Shown: positions 5,878-14,038, counted from the stretch's first letter. The stretch is 26,677 bases of DNA from Methanoregulaceae archaeon (GCA_028679325.1 JAJRBS010000073.1:1-26677), one strand, 5' to 3'. Numbers and translations: made by a program. The notes: generated by a model from the sequence alone, not told the origin.

Positions 5878-6534
5878 TTAAAGAATATACGGGTAGAAAG
5901 TTGCAAGGAGAACTCCAAAGGCCGCCACAATCATAACTGCAAAGATCGCCGGATTCCAGGCTAGGATCTTCCTGCCATCGAGAACACTGATTGGCAAGAG
6001 GTTAAAAGCCGCAATCATCGCATTGACCTGCAATCCAATCATCCCGATCGCAGACGCCAGATTCTGTATTGAGTTTCCAGGTCCAAGCCCTCCGGATGCA
6101 ATGAGGATCAGAGCAAAAGGAACGCACAGAACAAGATTGGTAAGCGGTCCCGCTGCCGATATCTTTCCGTTTTGTTCACGGGTGATGCCTGTGCCGGAGA
6201 TCATGGTTGCTCCCGGAGCAGCGAAGACCACGCCGACCAGTGCGGCCATCACCACTGCCACAAGGAGCATGATGTTATCTTTTCGGAATTCTGCCCAGTA
6301 TCCATATTTCATCGCCGTGAACTTGTGTGCAAGCTCGTGAAGAACAAATCCGACCCCTACGGTGACCATCGAGAGGATAAGATAGAAGAGATAGTCGCTC
6401 AGGGTTATCTCCCTGAAAGGGCTCCCCCCCATAACCCCGACTCCGCCGGTAAAAGCAAGCGAGAAGGCAATGGATATGGCGAGCCATGCCACGATGAGAT
6501 CGAACCTTTCTTTCCGCGATATTCTTTCGAGCAT
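5878..6534 (-). CDS. site-2-protease-like M50 zinc metallopeptidase, membrane protein
   Basis: A 218-residue integral membrane protein of the M50 family. The zinc-binding motif is H66-E-L-A-H70 inside a hydrophobic segment, and the third ligand lies in FNLLPISVLDGRKI (Asp186), the NPDG-like motif of this family. About six hydrophobic segments are visible, and no PDZ or CBS domain is attached, so this is the minimal archaeal/Rv-type form. Members cleave within membranes, but the substrate cannot be inferred here. The gene is divergent from chorismate mutase and separated by 98 bp; a GGAAGGA lies 11-17 nt before the start. It precedes cbiM on the same strand, but the strong promoter between them argues for separate units. 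Confidence 0.85.
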   Translation of the reverse strand: MLERISRKERFDLIVAWLAISIAFSLAFTGGVGVMGGSPFREITLSDYLFYLILSMVTVGVGFVLHELAHKFTAMKYGYWAEFRKDNIMLLVAVVMAALVGVVFAAPGATMISGTGITREQNGKISAAGPLTNLVLCVPFALILIASGGLGPGNSIQNLASAIGMIGLQVNAMIAAFNLLPISVLDGRKILAWNPAIFAVMIVAAFGVLLATFYPYIL

Positions 6535-6598
6535 GAACCGTTTGTCCTTCCCAGTATGGTTTTTTTAGAGCATTATGTGTTTTCCCGGAAGAGCACCA

Positions 6599-6610
6599 CA
6601 TTTATCTTTA
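6599..6610. promoter_or_regulatory. AT-rich block between divergent M50 protease and chorismate mutase genes
   Basis: CATTTATCTTTA is centred about 29 nt before the chorismate mutase ATG, so the mRNA could be leaderless; no ribosome site precedes that start. Read on the other strand it gives TAAAGATAAATG, about 70 nt before the protease start. It may serve one or both promoters. The match to TATA consensus is only fair. Confidence 0.35.
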
Positions 6611-6632
6611 TGCCTGTACCGTACTATATGCC

Positions 6633-6917
6633 ATGCCAATAGAAGCGCTGCGGGCGGAGATAAACCGGATTGACCTGCTGATTATCGATCTTATTTCGGA
6701 CCGGCAGAAAATAGCCGGAAAAATCGCACAGGTGAAGATGAACGAAGGCTTACCCATACACGACAACCACAGGACGCAGGAAGTGACCGGGTATGCCTTC
6801 AATGCCGCCGTGGAGAAGAACATAAATCCGGTCTATATAAAAAAGATCTTCGAGATTCTCATCGAAATGAGTGAAGAGCGGCAGAGAGAGTGTTCGGGAG
6901 AGGGGAATCTTCCCTGA
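6633..6917 (+). CDS. aroQ: chorismate mutase, AroQ class
   Basis: Converts chorismate to prephenate, the first step towards phenylalanine and tyrosine. The 94-residue all-helical protein aligns with the E. coli P-protein mutase domain. The catalytic and binding positions are conserved as Arg7 (EALRAEI), Arg24 (SDRQKIA), Lys35 (AQVKMNE) and Arg47 (DNHRTQE). It stands alone with no prephenate dehydrogenase or dehydratase domain attached. The gene runs tail-to-tail with the thioredoxin-CcdA gene, the stop codons being 4 nt apart. It is the competitor of the trp operon for chorismate, though not adjacent to it. Confidence 0.9.
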   Translation: MPIEALRAEINRIDLLIIDLISDRQKIAGKIAQVKMNEGLPIHDNHRTQEVTGYAFNAAVEKNINPVYIKKIFEILIEMSEERQRECSGEGNLP

Positions 6918-6921
6918 CCCG

Positions 6922-8097
6922 TCATAGAACCTCGAGCAGGAGAATTATCCCAAGGGCGATCATAACCACCCCCATGATCACCCTGACTGTCCGCCGTGAG
7001 CCGGTCCTTAACTGGTCCAGCCTCTCTACAGGTACCCCCCAGGTAAATATCGCGAGAATTATGATCAGGGGTAGGACAAAAAACAGGTTGTAAACAAGGA
7101 GGTACGGGATACCTTCTATCAGAGTCACCCGGTTTGAGAGCAGCGAGAGGATAGCAAGATAAATCCCTCCTGTACAGGGCAATTCAAACATCCCGACCAG
7201 CAATCCCACGGCAAAAGCTGCCGGAATTGAGGCTTTCCTGATATACTGGTCAATAACCCCCTTTCGTGATGCAGGTATCGATAAGATCACAGGTCCGGCT
7301 TCTCCTACCAGAACTGATGCTATACTTAAGATTCCTGCCCCGAGGGCAATGAGTGCTGCGATGAAGGAGATGAGACGCGAGATACCTGCGGTCTGGATCA
7401 GCGTGAAGATTCCCAGGCCGGAAAAGAAGTAGAATGTGAAGACTGCCAGAATGAAAGTTGTCCCGACGATAAGGACTTTTCTTCTCGATCCCAGGGCCAT
7501 GATGGTTATGAGGAGGAAGATGAGCACCGAGAATGCACAGGGATTGATTCCATCGACAAGGGCTGATACGATGATCAGCGGAAGCGTGAGCTCTTCCTTC
7601 TCCCCCGGCTCAGTTACCTTCGGGGGGATAACCGGAGGATTCGCGATCGTCTGGTTCACCGCTGAGGGCAGATCCGCTGTAATCTCATCGTAGCCGCTAA
7701 GGGTGATATTTCCTATAAAAACCGAAGGGACCGAGATTGGTCCAGTACCATAATATTCCTTGAAATTTTTGAATAACGCAAGATTTTCTTCGCTCGCCAT
7801 GACATCGACATAAGCGATTTTGACAGAGGGATTGTCTGTGGCGAACTTTTCGACAAAGGGGAGAGTTTTCAGGCATTCCCCGCAATTACGGTTGAAAAAG
7901 AAATATACCACAGGTTTCCCATCGTCCGTTACGACCGGAGAAAAGGTGGGGGTGAGACCCGGTTCCAGAACATCATGGGTGACCATCGGGGATGGGGATA
8001 CCTGCGCCAGCGCTGGATGAGTCAGAATCAACAGGGTCAGGATAACGAGGATGCCGGATATCCCATACAATGTCGCATTTTCTCTGGATTTTTTCAT
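6922..8097 (-). CDS. thioredoxin-CcdA/DsbD-like transmembrane fusion protein
   Basis: A 391-residue membrane protein with three parts. An N-terminal signal or anchor helix (about 10-31, ending HPALAQ) comes first. An extracytoplasmic thioredoxin-like domain follows (about 50-150), with the redox pair C72-G-E-C75 and a likely cis-proline in SVPSVF. The third part is a CcdA/DsbD-type membrane domain from about residue 172. Its two conserved intramembrane cysteines sit in DGINPCAF (Cys187) and ELPCTGG (Cys308). It should carry reducing equivalents from cytoplasm to an extracytoplasmic thioredoxin, for cytochrome or disulfide handling. The start at 8097 lies 7 nt after the argB stop; a GTG at 8115 would overlap argB by 11 nt. 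Being last in the arg cluster is unusual. Confidence 0.88.
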   Translation of the reverse strand: MKKSRENATLYGISGILVILTLLILTHPALAQVSPSPMVTHDVLEPGLTPTFSPVVTDDGKPVVYFFFNRNCGECLKTLPFVEKFATDNPSVKIAYVDVMASEENLALFKNFKEYYGTGPISVPSVFIGNITLSGYDEITADLPSAVNQTIANPPVIPPKVTEPGEKEELTLPLIIVSALVDGINPCAFSVLIFLLITIMALGSRRKVLIVGTTFILAVFTFYFFSGLGIFTLIQTAGISRLISFIAALIALGAGILSIASVLVGEAGPVILSIPASRKGVIDQYIRKASIPAAFAVGLLVGMFELPCTGGIYLAILSLLSNRVTLIEGIPYLLVYNLFFVLPLIIILAIFTWGVPVERLDQLRTGSRRTVRVIMGVVMIALGIILLLEVL

Positions 8098-8104
8098 AAT
8101 ACGG

Positions 8105-8980
8105 TCAGTTATCACGGGAGATCATGGTTCCGACTCCCTCATCTGTAAACATCTCGAGGAGGAGATTATGAGCGATATTCCCATTGATGACATGCCCGAA
8201 GGACACCCCCCCGGAAACAGCCCGCACGATTGAACTCACTTTCGGGATCATGCCTTCCCCGACTACTCCTGAAGAGATGAGCCCTTCGGCCTCTGATGCC
8301 TTCAGCCTGCGAAAGACCTTGCTCTTGGTCCTGTCCATAATGCCATCCACGTCGGTCATGTTAATCAGCTTATAGGCTTTGAGGGCGACGGCGATCTCAC
8401 CTGCGGCTGTATCGGCATTGATGTTCAGGCTCTGTCCATTCCGGGCGATTGCCAGTGGCGCAACAACCGGGATGTAGCGGTTTTCAAGGAGGGTGTGAAG
8501 CACCGCGGGGTTGATCTCCTCAATCTCTCCCACCTGGCCGAGATCGACCTCTTCCTCTTTCCCCTCGACATGCACCTTCTGGGGGGTCATCTTTCTGGCA
8601 ACGATCAGGCTTCCGTCGTTTCCCGAGATCCCCACTGCCTTCCCTCCTGATTTGGCAACAAGGGAGACGATATTGGAGTTGATCTTTCCGACGAGCACCA
8701 TCTGGGCTATCTCAAGTGTCTCTTCATCGGTAATCCGGAGACCGGCAACAAACTTGGGTTCCTTGCCCATGGCTTTCATCTTCTCGGTTATCTCCGGACC
8801 CCCGCCATGCACGAGTACAACCCTGATTCCCACGAACTCGAGAAGGACGGCATCTTTGATGGCCTTCTCCAGGATGCTGGCATCGACCATGGCGTGGCCT
8901 CCGAGCTTGATGACCATCGTCTTTCCATGGAACTGCTGGATATATGGCAGGGCTTCCGTAAGGACCTGTTCGCGTTTCAT
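8105..8980 (-). CDS. argB: acetylglutamate kinase
   Basis: Phosphorylates N-acetylglutamate, the second step of arginine synthesis. The 291-residue protein has the amino-acid kinase signatures: VIKLGGHAM near the N-terminus (Lys for phosphate transfer), LVHGGGPEI for acetylglutamate binding, NINADTAAGEIA and TDVDGI for nucleotide, and GMIPKV near the C-terminus. The start overlaps the argJ stop as ATGA (8977-8980), so it is translationally coupled. I did not find the N-terminal helix typical of the arginine-feedback-sensitive hexameric form with confidence; the first 18 residues (MKREQVLTEALPYIQQFH) could be a short version of it. Confidence 0.96.
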   Translation of the reverse strand: MKREQVLTEALPYIQQFHGKTMVIKLGGHAMVDASILEKAIKDAVLLEFVGIRVVLVHGGGPEITEKMKAMGKEPKFVAGLRITDEETLEIAQMVLVGKINSNIVSLVAKSGGKAVGISGNDGSLIVARKMTPQKVHVEGKEEEVDLGQVGEIEEINPAVLHTLLENRYIPVVAPLAIARNGQSLNINADTAAGEIAVALKAYKLINMTDVDGIMDRTKSKVFRRLKASEAEGLISSGVVGEGMIPKVSSIVRAVSGGVSFGHVINGNIAHNLLLEMFTDEGVGTMISRDN

Positions 8981-10128
8981 GTGGTATACCGTCCATTAAT
9001 TTCTACGTATTTTTCGGTGAGGTCGCAGCCCCACGCCGTGGCCATACCGTTCCCGGCATGGAGATCAAGCTGAAACATGACCTTTTTTCCGTGCATTGCC
9101 TTCTTTGCTGCAGCGAGATCAACCACAATTCTGCCGGCAGTCACCAGTGCTATCACCGCGGCGCCATCACTGATCAGGAGATCTGTCTTCCCGGGATCGA
9201 AGTGTACCCCTGCTCTTCCGGCCGCGGCAATCACCCGGCCCCAGTTCGGATCCTCTCCGTACACCGCAGTCTTGACAAGGGGAGACGAGGTGACAGTCCG
9301 GGCCACTCTCGCTGCATCTTCCTCGGATGGTGCTCCCTTGACGAATACCTCGATCAGCTTGGTTGCCCCTTCCCCGTCCATGGCGATCTGGATGGCCAGG
9401 CTCCTGCAACATTCCTCAAGGGCCTCCCCGAACTCCCCAAGCTTGATTTTACCTGCCAGCCCGGTTGACGTGCAGAGTGCGATGTCATTGGTGCTCATGT
9501 CACCGTCAACAACCACCTGGTTGAAGGTCCGGCGGGTGGCTTTTTTCAGCGCTGATTTCAGGTTTCTCGCTGTTATTTCGGCATCAGTGTACAGGAAGGC
9601 CAGCATCGTTCCCATGTTCGGAGCGATCATCCCGCTGCCTTTTGTGATCCCTCCCACCGTGAAGTCTTCTCTCGTAACCAGGGCGTGTTTTTCCGTGAGA
9701 TCGGTGGTCATGATGGCACGGGCCGCATCCGTCTCAGCCTGTTCGGTCCTTTCCAGAACAGGAGCGATCTTTTTGCACTGCCGCTCGATCAGTGGTAGGT
9801 CGAGATACCGCCCGATCACGCCTGTGCTTGCCACACCTATAGCATTCGGATCAATACCCAACACCTCCCCACAGATATCACCCATGTGGACTGCATCCTG
9901 ATACCCTCTTTCCCCGGTAAAGGCATTGGCGCACCCTGAATTGGCAATGACGGCTTCAAGACGCCCCTTGCGGATACGGTCTTCCATGAGGGAGATGGGC
10001 GGGGCACGCACAAGGTTCGATGTGAAGACACCGGCCGCGGTACCGGCCGCCTCGATCAGGGTAAGCCCGAACTTCCCCTCTTTGATGCCCGCGGCCCGCA
10101 CCCCCTCCACACCACAGATACTCTTCAT
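8977..10128 (-). CDS. argJ: bifunctional ornithine acetyltransferase / N-acetylglutamate synthase
   Basis: Transfers the acetyl group from N-acetylornithine to glutamate, recycling acetyl in the arginine pathway. The 383-residue protein has the self-cleavage motif GSGMIAPNMGTMLAF. The expected nucleophile is Thr174, and the usual alanine before it is replaced by glycine. Other family blocks are IANSGCANAFTG, VVDGDMSTND and EDPNWGR. The ATG at 10128, preceded by AAGGGGG, is preferred over a TTG one codon upstream. Whether it can also use acetyl-CoA (bifunctional form) cannot be told from sequence alone. No argA was seen in this window. Confidence 0.95.
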   Translation of the reverse strand: MKSICGVEGVRAAGIKEGKFGLTLIEAAGTAAGVFTSNLVRAPPISLMEDRIRKGRLEAVIANSGCANAFTGERGYQDAVHMGDICGEVLGIDPNAIGVASTGVIGRYLDLPLIERQCKKIAPVLERTEQAETDAARAIMTTDLTEKHALVTREDFTVGGITKGSGMIAPNMGTMLAFLYTDAEITARNLKSALKKATRRTFNQVVVDGDMSTNDIALCTSTGLAGKIKLGEFGEALEECCRSLAIQIAMDGEGATKLIEVFVKGAPSEEDAARVARTVTSSPLVKTAVYGEDPNWGRVIAAAGRAGVHFDPGKTDLLISDGAAVIALVTAGRIVVDLAAAKKAMHGKKVMFQLDLHAGNGMATAWGCDLTEKYVEINGRYTT

Positions 10129-10139
10129 CAATTCCCCCT

Positions 10140-10613
10140 TTATGACGATGTTTCGCCCACGCCGCGGACGATATCGGCCCTTGCGACGATCCCGACCAGA
10201 CGCCCGTTTTTAACAACCGGAAGGCGGGCCACTTTATGGGTGAGCATGAGGGAGGCGGCCTCCTCGATGTCAGATGATTCACCGATGGTGATGACAGGGT
10301 GGCTCATTATCTCCCGGACGCGTTTATCGCCGATGTGGGTCAGGGCGCTCCTGGTCTTTTCCCAGTTAACGAGCTCCCTTACCGGCACCTCGATCACCTC
10401 AAGGGGAGAAGGAAGCCAGAGATCCTCAGAGAGGGCTCGTGTCTCGAGAAGAGCAATGATGTCTGACTCAGTCACGATACCGACAAGCCGATCCCCCTCC
10501 ATGACCGGGAGGCCTCCGATCTTGTTGGCCCGGAGGAGTCCGGCTGCCACGCGGACCTGGTCGTCGGCTGAGACGGTGATGGGGTCCTTCGTCATTATTT
10601 CAGATACGATCAT
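10140..10613 (-). CDS. paired CBS-domain protein inside the arginine cluster
   Basis: A 157-residue cytoplasmic protein made only of two CBS domains, about residues 5-57 (starting IMTKDPITVSADD) and 98-152 (starting IMSHPVITIGESSD). Each ends in the typical GxLVGIVxxxDI pattern. CBS pairs bind adenine nucleotides such as AMP, ATP or SAM and often act as energy sensors. The gene sits 12 nt after argC and 11 nt before argJ, with a strong ribosome site GGAGGAAGG before its start, so it is clearly part of the operon. A regulatory role over arginine synthesis is a guess; many archaeal genomes carry such proteins in various contexts. Confidence 0.88.
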   Translation of the reverse strand: MIVSEIMTKDPITVSADDQVRVAAGLLRANKIGGLPVMEGDRLVGIVTESDIIALLETRALSEDLWLPSPLEVIEVPVRELVNWEKTRSALTHIGDKRVREIMSHPVITIGESSDIEEAASLMLTHKVARLPVVKNGRLVGIVARADIVRGVGETSS

Positions 10614-10625
10614 CCTTCCTCCAAC

Positions 10626-11612
10626 TCAGGGCAGCAGGCCCGGCACCATGAGTCCGTCCCTCTCGTCGAATCCGCACATGACATTCATATTCTGGATGGC
10701 CTGCCCGGATGCCCCCTTCACAAGGTTATCGATTGCAGAGACAACCACAACGCGGTTTCCCTCGCTTTCAGCTTTCATATCACAGAAATTACTCCCGCGG
10801 ACTGCCGCAAGGACCGGCATCTGATACCGGATAAAGGGTTCCCCCTTGTAATACCGACCGTACAGATCCTCGACGTCTTCCTGGCCCAGGGGTTCTTCGA
10901 GCAGGATGTGCGCCGTGGTGAGAATCCCCCGGTTTACCGGAACGAGGTGGGGAGTAAAGTAAACCTCTGTTTTCGGATTCAGTCTCCCGATCTGCTGCCT
11001 CATCTCGGCGAGATGCCGGTGCGATGTCCACTTATAGGGATTCACGTTATCGCCGACATTCGGATAATGGGTTACCGCGGAAGGGTTGTCACCGGCCCCG
11101 CTGACGCCGGTCTTTGAGTCAAAGATTATACTCCGGGCAAGGGGAGCAAGTGGTGCGGCGGCAAGGGTGGCCCCTGTAGGGAAACATCCCGGGTTGGCTA
11201 CGAATTCTGTACCTTTGCATACCTCGCGAAAGATTTCAGGAAGACCGTACGGTGTCTCAATGTAATCGGTGTGCGGAACCCCGTAGACCCGTTCAAACAC
11301 GTCCTGGGGGAGCCGGTAGTCGGCCGAGAGGTCGACCACTTTTATCCCTCTCTTCAGGAGAGGTCGCACGTAGGTCATCGCCGCGGTGTGGGGTACGGCT
11401 AGGAAAGCAAAATCGATATCGAGGTCATCGATTGAAGGGTTCTCAAAGCATAAATCGGAGAACCCCTTCAGATGAGGGTGAACGACATCGATAGGTTTTC
11501 CGGCCAGCTTCCTCGAGGTGGCACAGGTAACCTCTGCACAGGAGTGCGAAAGAAGGAGCCGGATCAGGTCACCACCGGTATATCCGGAAGCACCAATGAT
11601 CCCAATCTTCAT
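10626..11612 (-). CDS. argC: N-acetyl-gamma-glutamyl-phosphate reductase
   Basis: Reduces acetylglutamyl phosphate to the semialdehyde with NADPH, the third step of arginine synthesis. The 328-residue protein starts with the dinucleotide-binding loop GIIGASGYTGGDL. The catalytic cysteine is Cys143 in ANPGCFPTGA, and the conserved histidine is His222 in TPHLVPVNRGI. It is the first gene of the cluster; a TATA box lies about 70 nt upstream. No Shine-Dalgarno sequence is obvious before the ATG. The downstream order CBS, argJ, argB completes the cluster, with argD and argF-H absent from this window. Confidence 0.96.
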   Translation of the reverse strand: MKIGIIGASGYTGGDLIRLLLSHSCAEVTCATSRKLAGKPIDVVHPHLKGFSDLCFENPSIDDLDIDFAFLAVPHTAAMTYVRPLLKRGIKVVDLSADYRLPQDVFERVYGVPHTDYIETPYGLPEIFREVCKGTEFVANPGCFPTGATLAAAPLAPLARSIIFDSKTGVSGAGDNPSAVTHYPNVGDNVNPYKWTSHRHLAEMRQQIGRLNPKTEVYFTPHLVPVNRGILTTAHILLEEPLGQEDVEDLYGRYYKGEPFIRYQMPVLAAVRGSNFCDMKAESEGNRVVVVSAIDNLVKGASGQAIQNMNVMCGFDERDGLMVPGLLP

Positions 11613-11677
11613 AGAATGCTTTTTTTGGTGGGAATGATGTTAATCCTTTTCTCCGTTGGCCTTTCCCCGGTCTGCGA

Positions 11678-11685
11678 ATTTATAT
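11678..11685 (-). promoter_or_regulatory. TATA box of the argC operon
   Basis: On the minus strand GAAAGC is followed by ATATAAAT, a good BRE/TATA match. The predicted start site is near 11657, giving a leader of roughly 45 nt before argC. Confidence 0.6.
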
Positions 11686-11807
11686 GCTTTCTTCTCCGGG
11701 TATTCCAGAGGAGGGGACCGCGCCGCAACCCAGAGCAAGACGGGATACTTTAACCTGCCTGGGTTCAGGGACTGGGCTGTAAAAGTTTTCAGTATGTCCC
11801 TTGGAAT

Positions 11808-11843
11808 TGCTAAACCCGAGATATACTTTAGCAGGGACCCTGC
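11808..11843. repeat. two adjoining inverted repeats upstream of acs
   Basis: TGCTAAA (11808-11814) pairs with TTTAGCA (11827-11833) across a 12-nt spacer. Sharing its last bases, GCAGGG-A-CCCTGC (11831-11843) is a perfect 13-bp palindrome. They could be operators, or RNA structure if transcription starts upstream. Both are read directly; role unknown. Confidence 0.45.
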
Positions 11844-11864
11844 AGCTGAATCGATATGCTTTTT

Positions 11865-11885
11865 TATTATAATGATTAATCATTA
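11865..11885 (+). promoter_or_regulatory. AT-rich promoter-like element with 16-bp perfect palindrome
   Basis: TAATGATTAATCATTA (11870-11885) is a perfect 16-bp palindrome. It overlaps a TATA-like ATTATAAT (11866-11873). If this is the acs promoter, the start site would fall near 11895 and the leader would be about 225 nt. No A-rich BRE precedes it on the plus strand, so the promoter call is weaker than the operator-like palindrome. Confidence 0.45.
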
Positions 11886-12121
11886 ACAATAGGTCTTCTC
11901 GTCAGGAGTGGATCCGCAAACTACATCGATCCTGGTATCGAACCTGAAGTGTCGAAAGTATGACTCTTTCGTACCCAGCAAATGACCCAGGGATGTGTCC
12001 GGAGGATTTGTCCGGGGTTTTTGCTTCCGGTCAGCCGGGCGAAGGTTGAACCGGTGTCCGGGAAAAAGAAGAATTGCCCCCCAAATGATGGTGAATTCAG
12101 GTAATGGAAAGGAGCACATGA

Positions 12122-14023
12122 ATGGCAGAATCATTTGAAGTGCCATTGGTCGAGGATGAAAAGTTTTACATCCCTGACCCGTCGTACAAACAGCAAGCGT
12201 GGACAAAAGATTACACCGCGACTTACAGGGAGTACCTCGCAGACAAAGAGGGATTCTGGGAAAAGCAGGCAAACCATCTCGAGTGGTTCCAAAAGTGGGA
12301 TAAGGTCCTTGAATGGGATTACCCTTACGCCAAGTGGTTTGTCAATGCAAAAATGAATATTACCCACAACTGTCTGGACAGGCATGTTGCCAATCACCGA
12401 AGGAACAAGGTAGCCCTGATCTGGCGGGGTGAGGAAGGGGAAGAAAGGATCTATACCTACCAGAAACTCTTCCAAGAAGTCTGCCGTTTCGCTAACGGTT
12501 TAAAGAAACTCGGTGTGGGAAAAGGGGACCGGGTCTGCATCTATATGCCGCTTGTCCCCGAACAGGTGGTGGCGATGCTTGCTTGCGCCCGGATAGGGGC
12601 CGTCCACAGTGTCGTTTTCGGTGGCTTTGGAGTCAATGCCCTGAACATGAGGATCAAGGATGCGGAGGCGAAGGTTGTCATAACAGCCGATGTCGCCATC
12701 CGAAGGGGAAAGTCAATTCCCCTGAAGACCATCGTTGAAGAAGCAATCATCAATGCTCCGACGGTCGAAAAGGTAGTGGTCCTCTCTCGGGAAGTCAGCC
12801 AGCCGGTCGAGCTCCACCGGGAGATGGAGATTGATTTCTACGAGCTTCTGGAGGGGGTCTCATCGCATTGTGAACCAGAGATCATGGATGCAGAAGATCC
12901 GCTCTTCATCCTGTACACCTCCGGGTCTACAGGGGCCCCCAAGGGCATCGTGCACACCTGTGCCGGGTACATGGTCGGGACCTACTATACCACCCTGAAT
13001 GTCTTTGACCTCAAGGACACCGATGTCTATTGGTGTACCGCTGATACCGGATGGATTACTGGTCACAGCTACATCGTGTATGGTCCCCTCTGCGTTGGTG
13101 CCACGGTGGTCATGGCAGAGGCTGTCCCGGACTACCCAGACCCAGGATCATTCTGGAAGATTGTGCAGGATCTGGGAGTGACCATATTCTACACCGCCCC
13201 GACAGCCATACGGATGTTTATGAAGGTCGGTGAGCAGTGGCCGAACAAATATGATCTCTCATCAATGAGGATTCTCGGGTCTGTCGGAGAGCCGCTCAAT
13301 CCTGAGGCCTTCGAATGGTATTATCACACTATAGGGAAAGCAAATTGCCCGATCGTGGACACCTGGTGGCAGACGGAGACCGGGATGCAGATAATCACCA
13401 CCATGGTGGGTGAACCCATGCGACCGGGATTTGCCGGAAAAGCAATACCGGGAGTTGTTGTTGATGTGGTCGACAAACAGGGCAATCCGGTCAAGCCTGG
13501 CAACGGCGGATTTCTCGTCATTAAAGAACCATGGCCTGCTATGCTCCGGACGGTCTACAAGAATGATGACCGGTATAAACAGTACTGGAACACCATACCT
13601 GGATGCTATTCGGCCGGCGATCTCGCGGTGAAAGGCAAGCACGACGAGTATATCATGATCATCGGACGGGCCGACGACATCATCATCGTTGCCGGTCATA
13701 ACATCGGAACCGCGGAAGTGGAGAGTGCTCTTGTCTCCCATCAGGCTGTCGCCGAGGCAGCGGTCATCGGCAAACCTGATCCCATGAAGGGAAACCTCAT
13801 CAAGGCTTTTTGCATTCTCCGGGTTGGGTTCCAGCCGGGTGAGAAGCTCAAGTCAGACCTCATCTACCATGTGAGGATGACGCTTGGACCCATTGCCATG
13901 CCTTCGGAGATCGAGTTCGTGGACAAATTGCCGAAGACCCGGTCGGGAAAGATCATGCGAAGAGTTCTCAAAGCAAAGGAGCTCGGCATGGACCCGGGTG
14001 ACATCTCCACTCTGGAGGAGTGA
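12122..14023 (+). CDS. acs: acetyl-CoA synthetase (AMP-forming)
   Basis: Activates acetate with ATP and CoA to acetyl-CoA through acetyl-AMP. The 633-residue length is typical. The P-loop YTSGSTGAPKGIVH begins near residue 265, and DTWWQTETG carries the tryptophan that limits the pocket to acetate. The GRADDIIIVAGHNIGTAEVE hinge is present. The C-terminal KTRSGKIMRR carries the catalytic Lys610, the residue acetylated for control in bacterial enzymes. The start at 12122 has GGAG 7 nt upstream; a nearby ATG at 12118 is out of frame and stops after six codons. The gene is followed by an OFA-type transporter on the same strand. Confidence 0.96.
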   Translation: MAESFEVPLVEDEKFYIPDPSYKQQAWTKDYTATYREYLADKEGFWEKQANHLEWFQKWDKVLEWDYPYAKWFVNAKMNITHNCLDRHVANHRRNKVALIWRGEEGEERIYTYQKLFQEVCRFANGLKKLGVGKGDRVCIYMPLVPEQVVAMLACARIGAVHSVVFGGFGVNALNMRIKDAEAKVVITADVAIRRGKSIPLKTIVEEAIINAPTVEKVVVLSREVSQPVELHREMEIDFYELLEGVSSHCEPEIMDAEDPLFILYTSGSTGAPKGIVHTCAGYMVGTYYTTLNVFDLKDTDVYWCTADTGWITGHSYIVYGPLCVGATVVMAEAVPDYPDPGSFWKIVQDLGVTIFYTAPTAIRMFMKVGEQWPNKYDLSSMRILGSVGEPLNPEAFEWYYHTIGKANCPIVDTWWQTETGMQIITTMVGEPMRPGFAGKAIPGVVVDVVDKQGNPVKPGNGGFLVIKEPWPAMLRTVYKNDDRYKQYWNTIPGCYSAGDLAVKGKHDEYIMIIGRADDIIIVAGHNIGTAEVESALVSHQAVAEAAVIGKPDPMKGNLIKAFCILRVGFQPGEKLKSDLIYHVRMTLGPIAMPSEIEFVDKLPKTRSGKIMRRVLKAKELGMDPGDISTLEE

Positions 14024-14028
14024 ATCCT

Positions 14029-14038
14029 TCTTTTTTTT
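14029..14038 (+). terminator. T-tract terminator after acs
   Basis: CTTCTTTTTTTTG starts 4 nt after the acs stop, with eight consecutive T. It may end or partly reduce transcription before the transporter gene 47 nt downstream of the stop. Confidence 0.55.

Larger units (their letters stand above)
11613..12121. other. 509-bp repeat-rich region between divergent argC and acs
   Basis: No convincing gene was found here. The region holds the argC promoter (TATA at 11678-11685), several inverted repeats (11808-11833, 11831-11843, 11870-11885, 11953-11971), and three TGTCCGG copies (11996-12002, 12009-12015, 12055-12061). It also holds the acs ribosome site GGAG at 12111-12114. The density of symmetric elements and the distance suggest elaborate control of acs, a long leader, or an unannotated RNA. 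Confidence 0.5.

Noticed and set aside
9077..9901. 274-codon plus-strand frame opposite argJ
   Set aside because: A long antisense shadow, rich in Ser/Thr/Ala as expected opposite GC-rich code; argJ is unequivocal.
11656..11889. Two short open frames, one on each strand, in the argC-acs gap
   Set aside because: Low-complexity composition, no homology recognised, no ribosome sites, and they overlap the argC promoter and the palindromes.
11883..12272. Open frame of 129 codons on the minus strand overlapping the acs start
   Set aside because: It covers the intergenic repeats and the first 150 nt of acs on the opposite strand, has no recognisable motif and no ribosome site; acs is certain.
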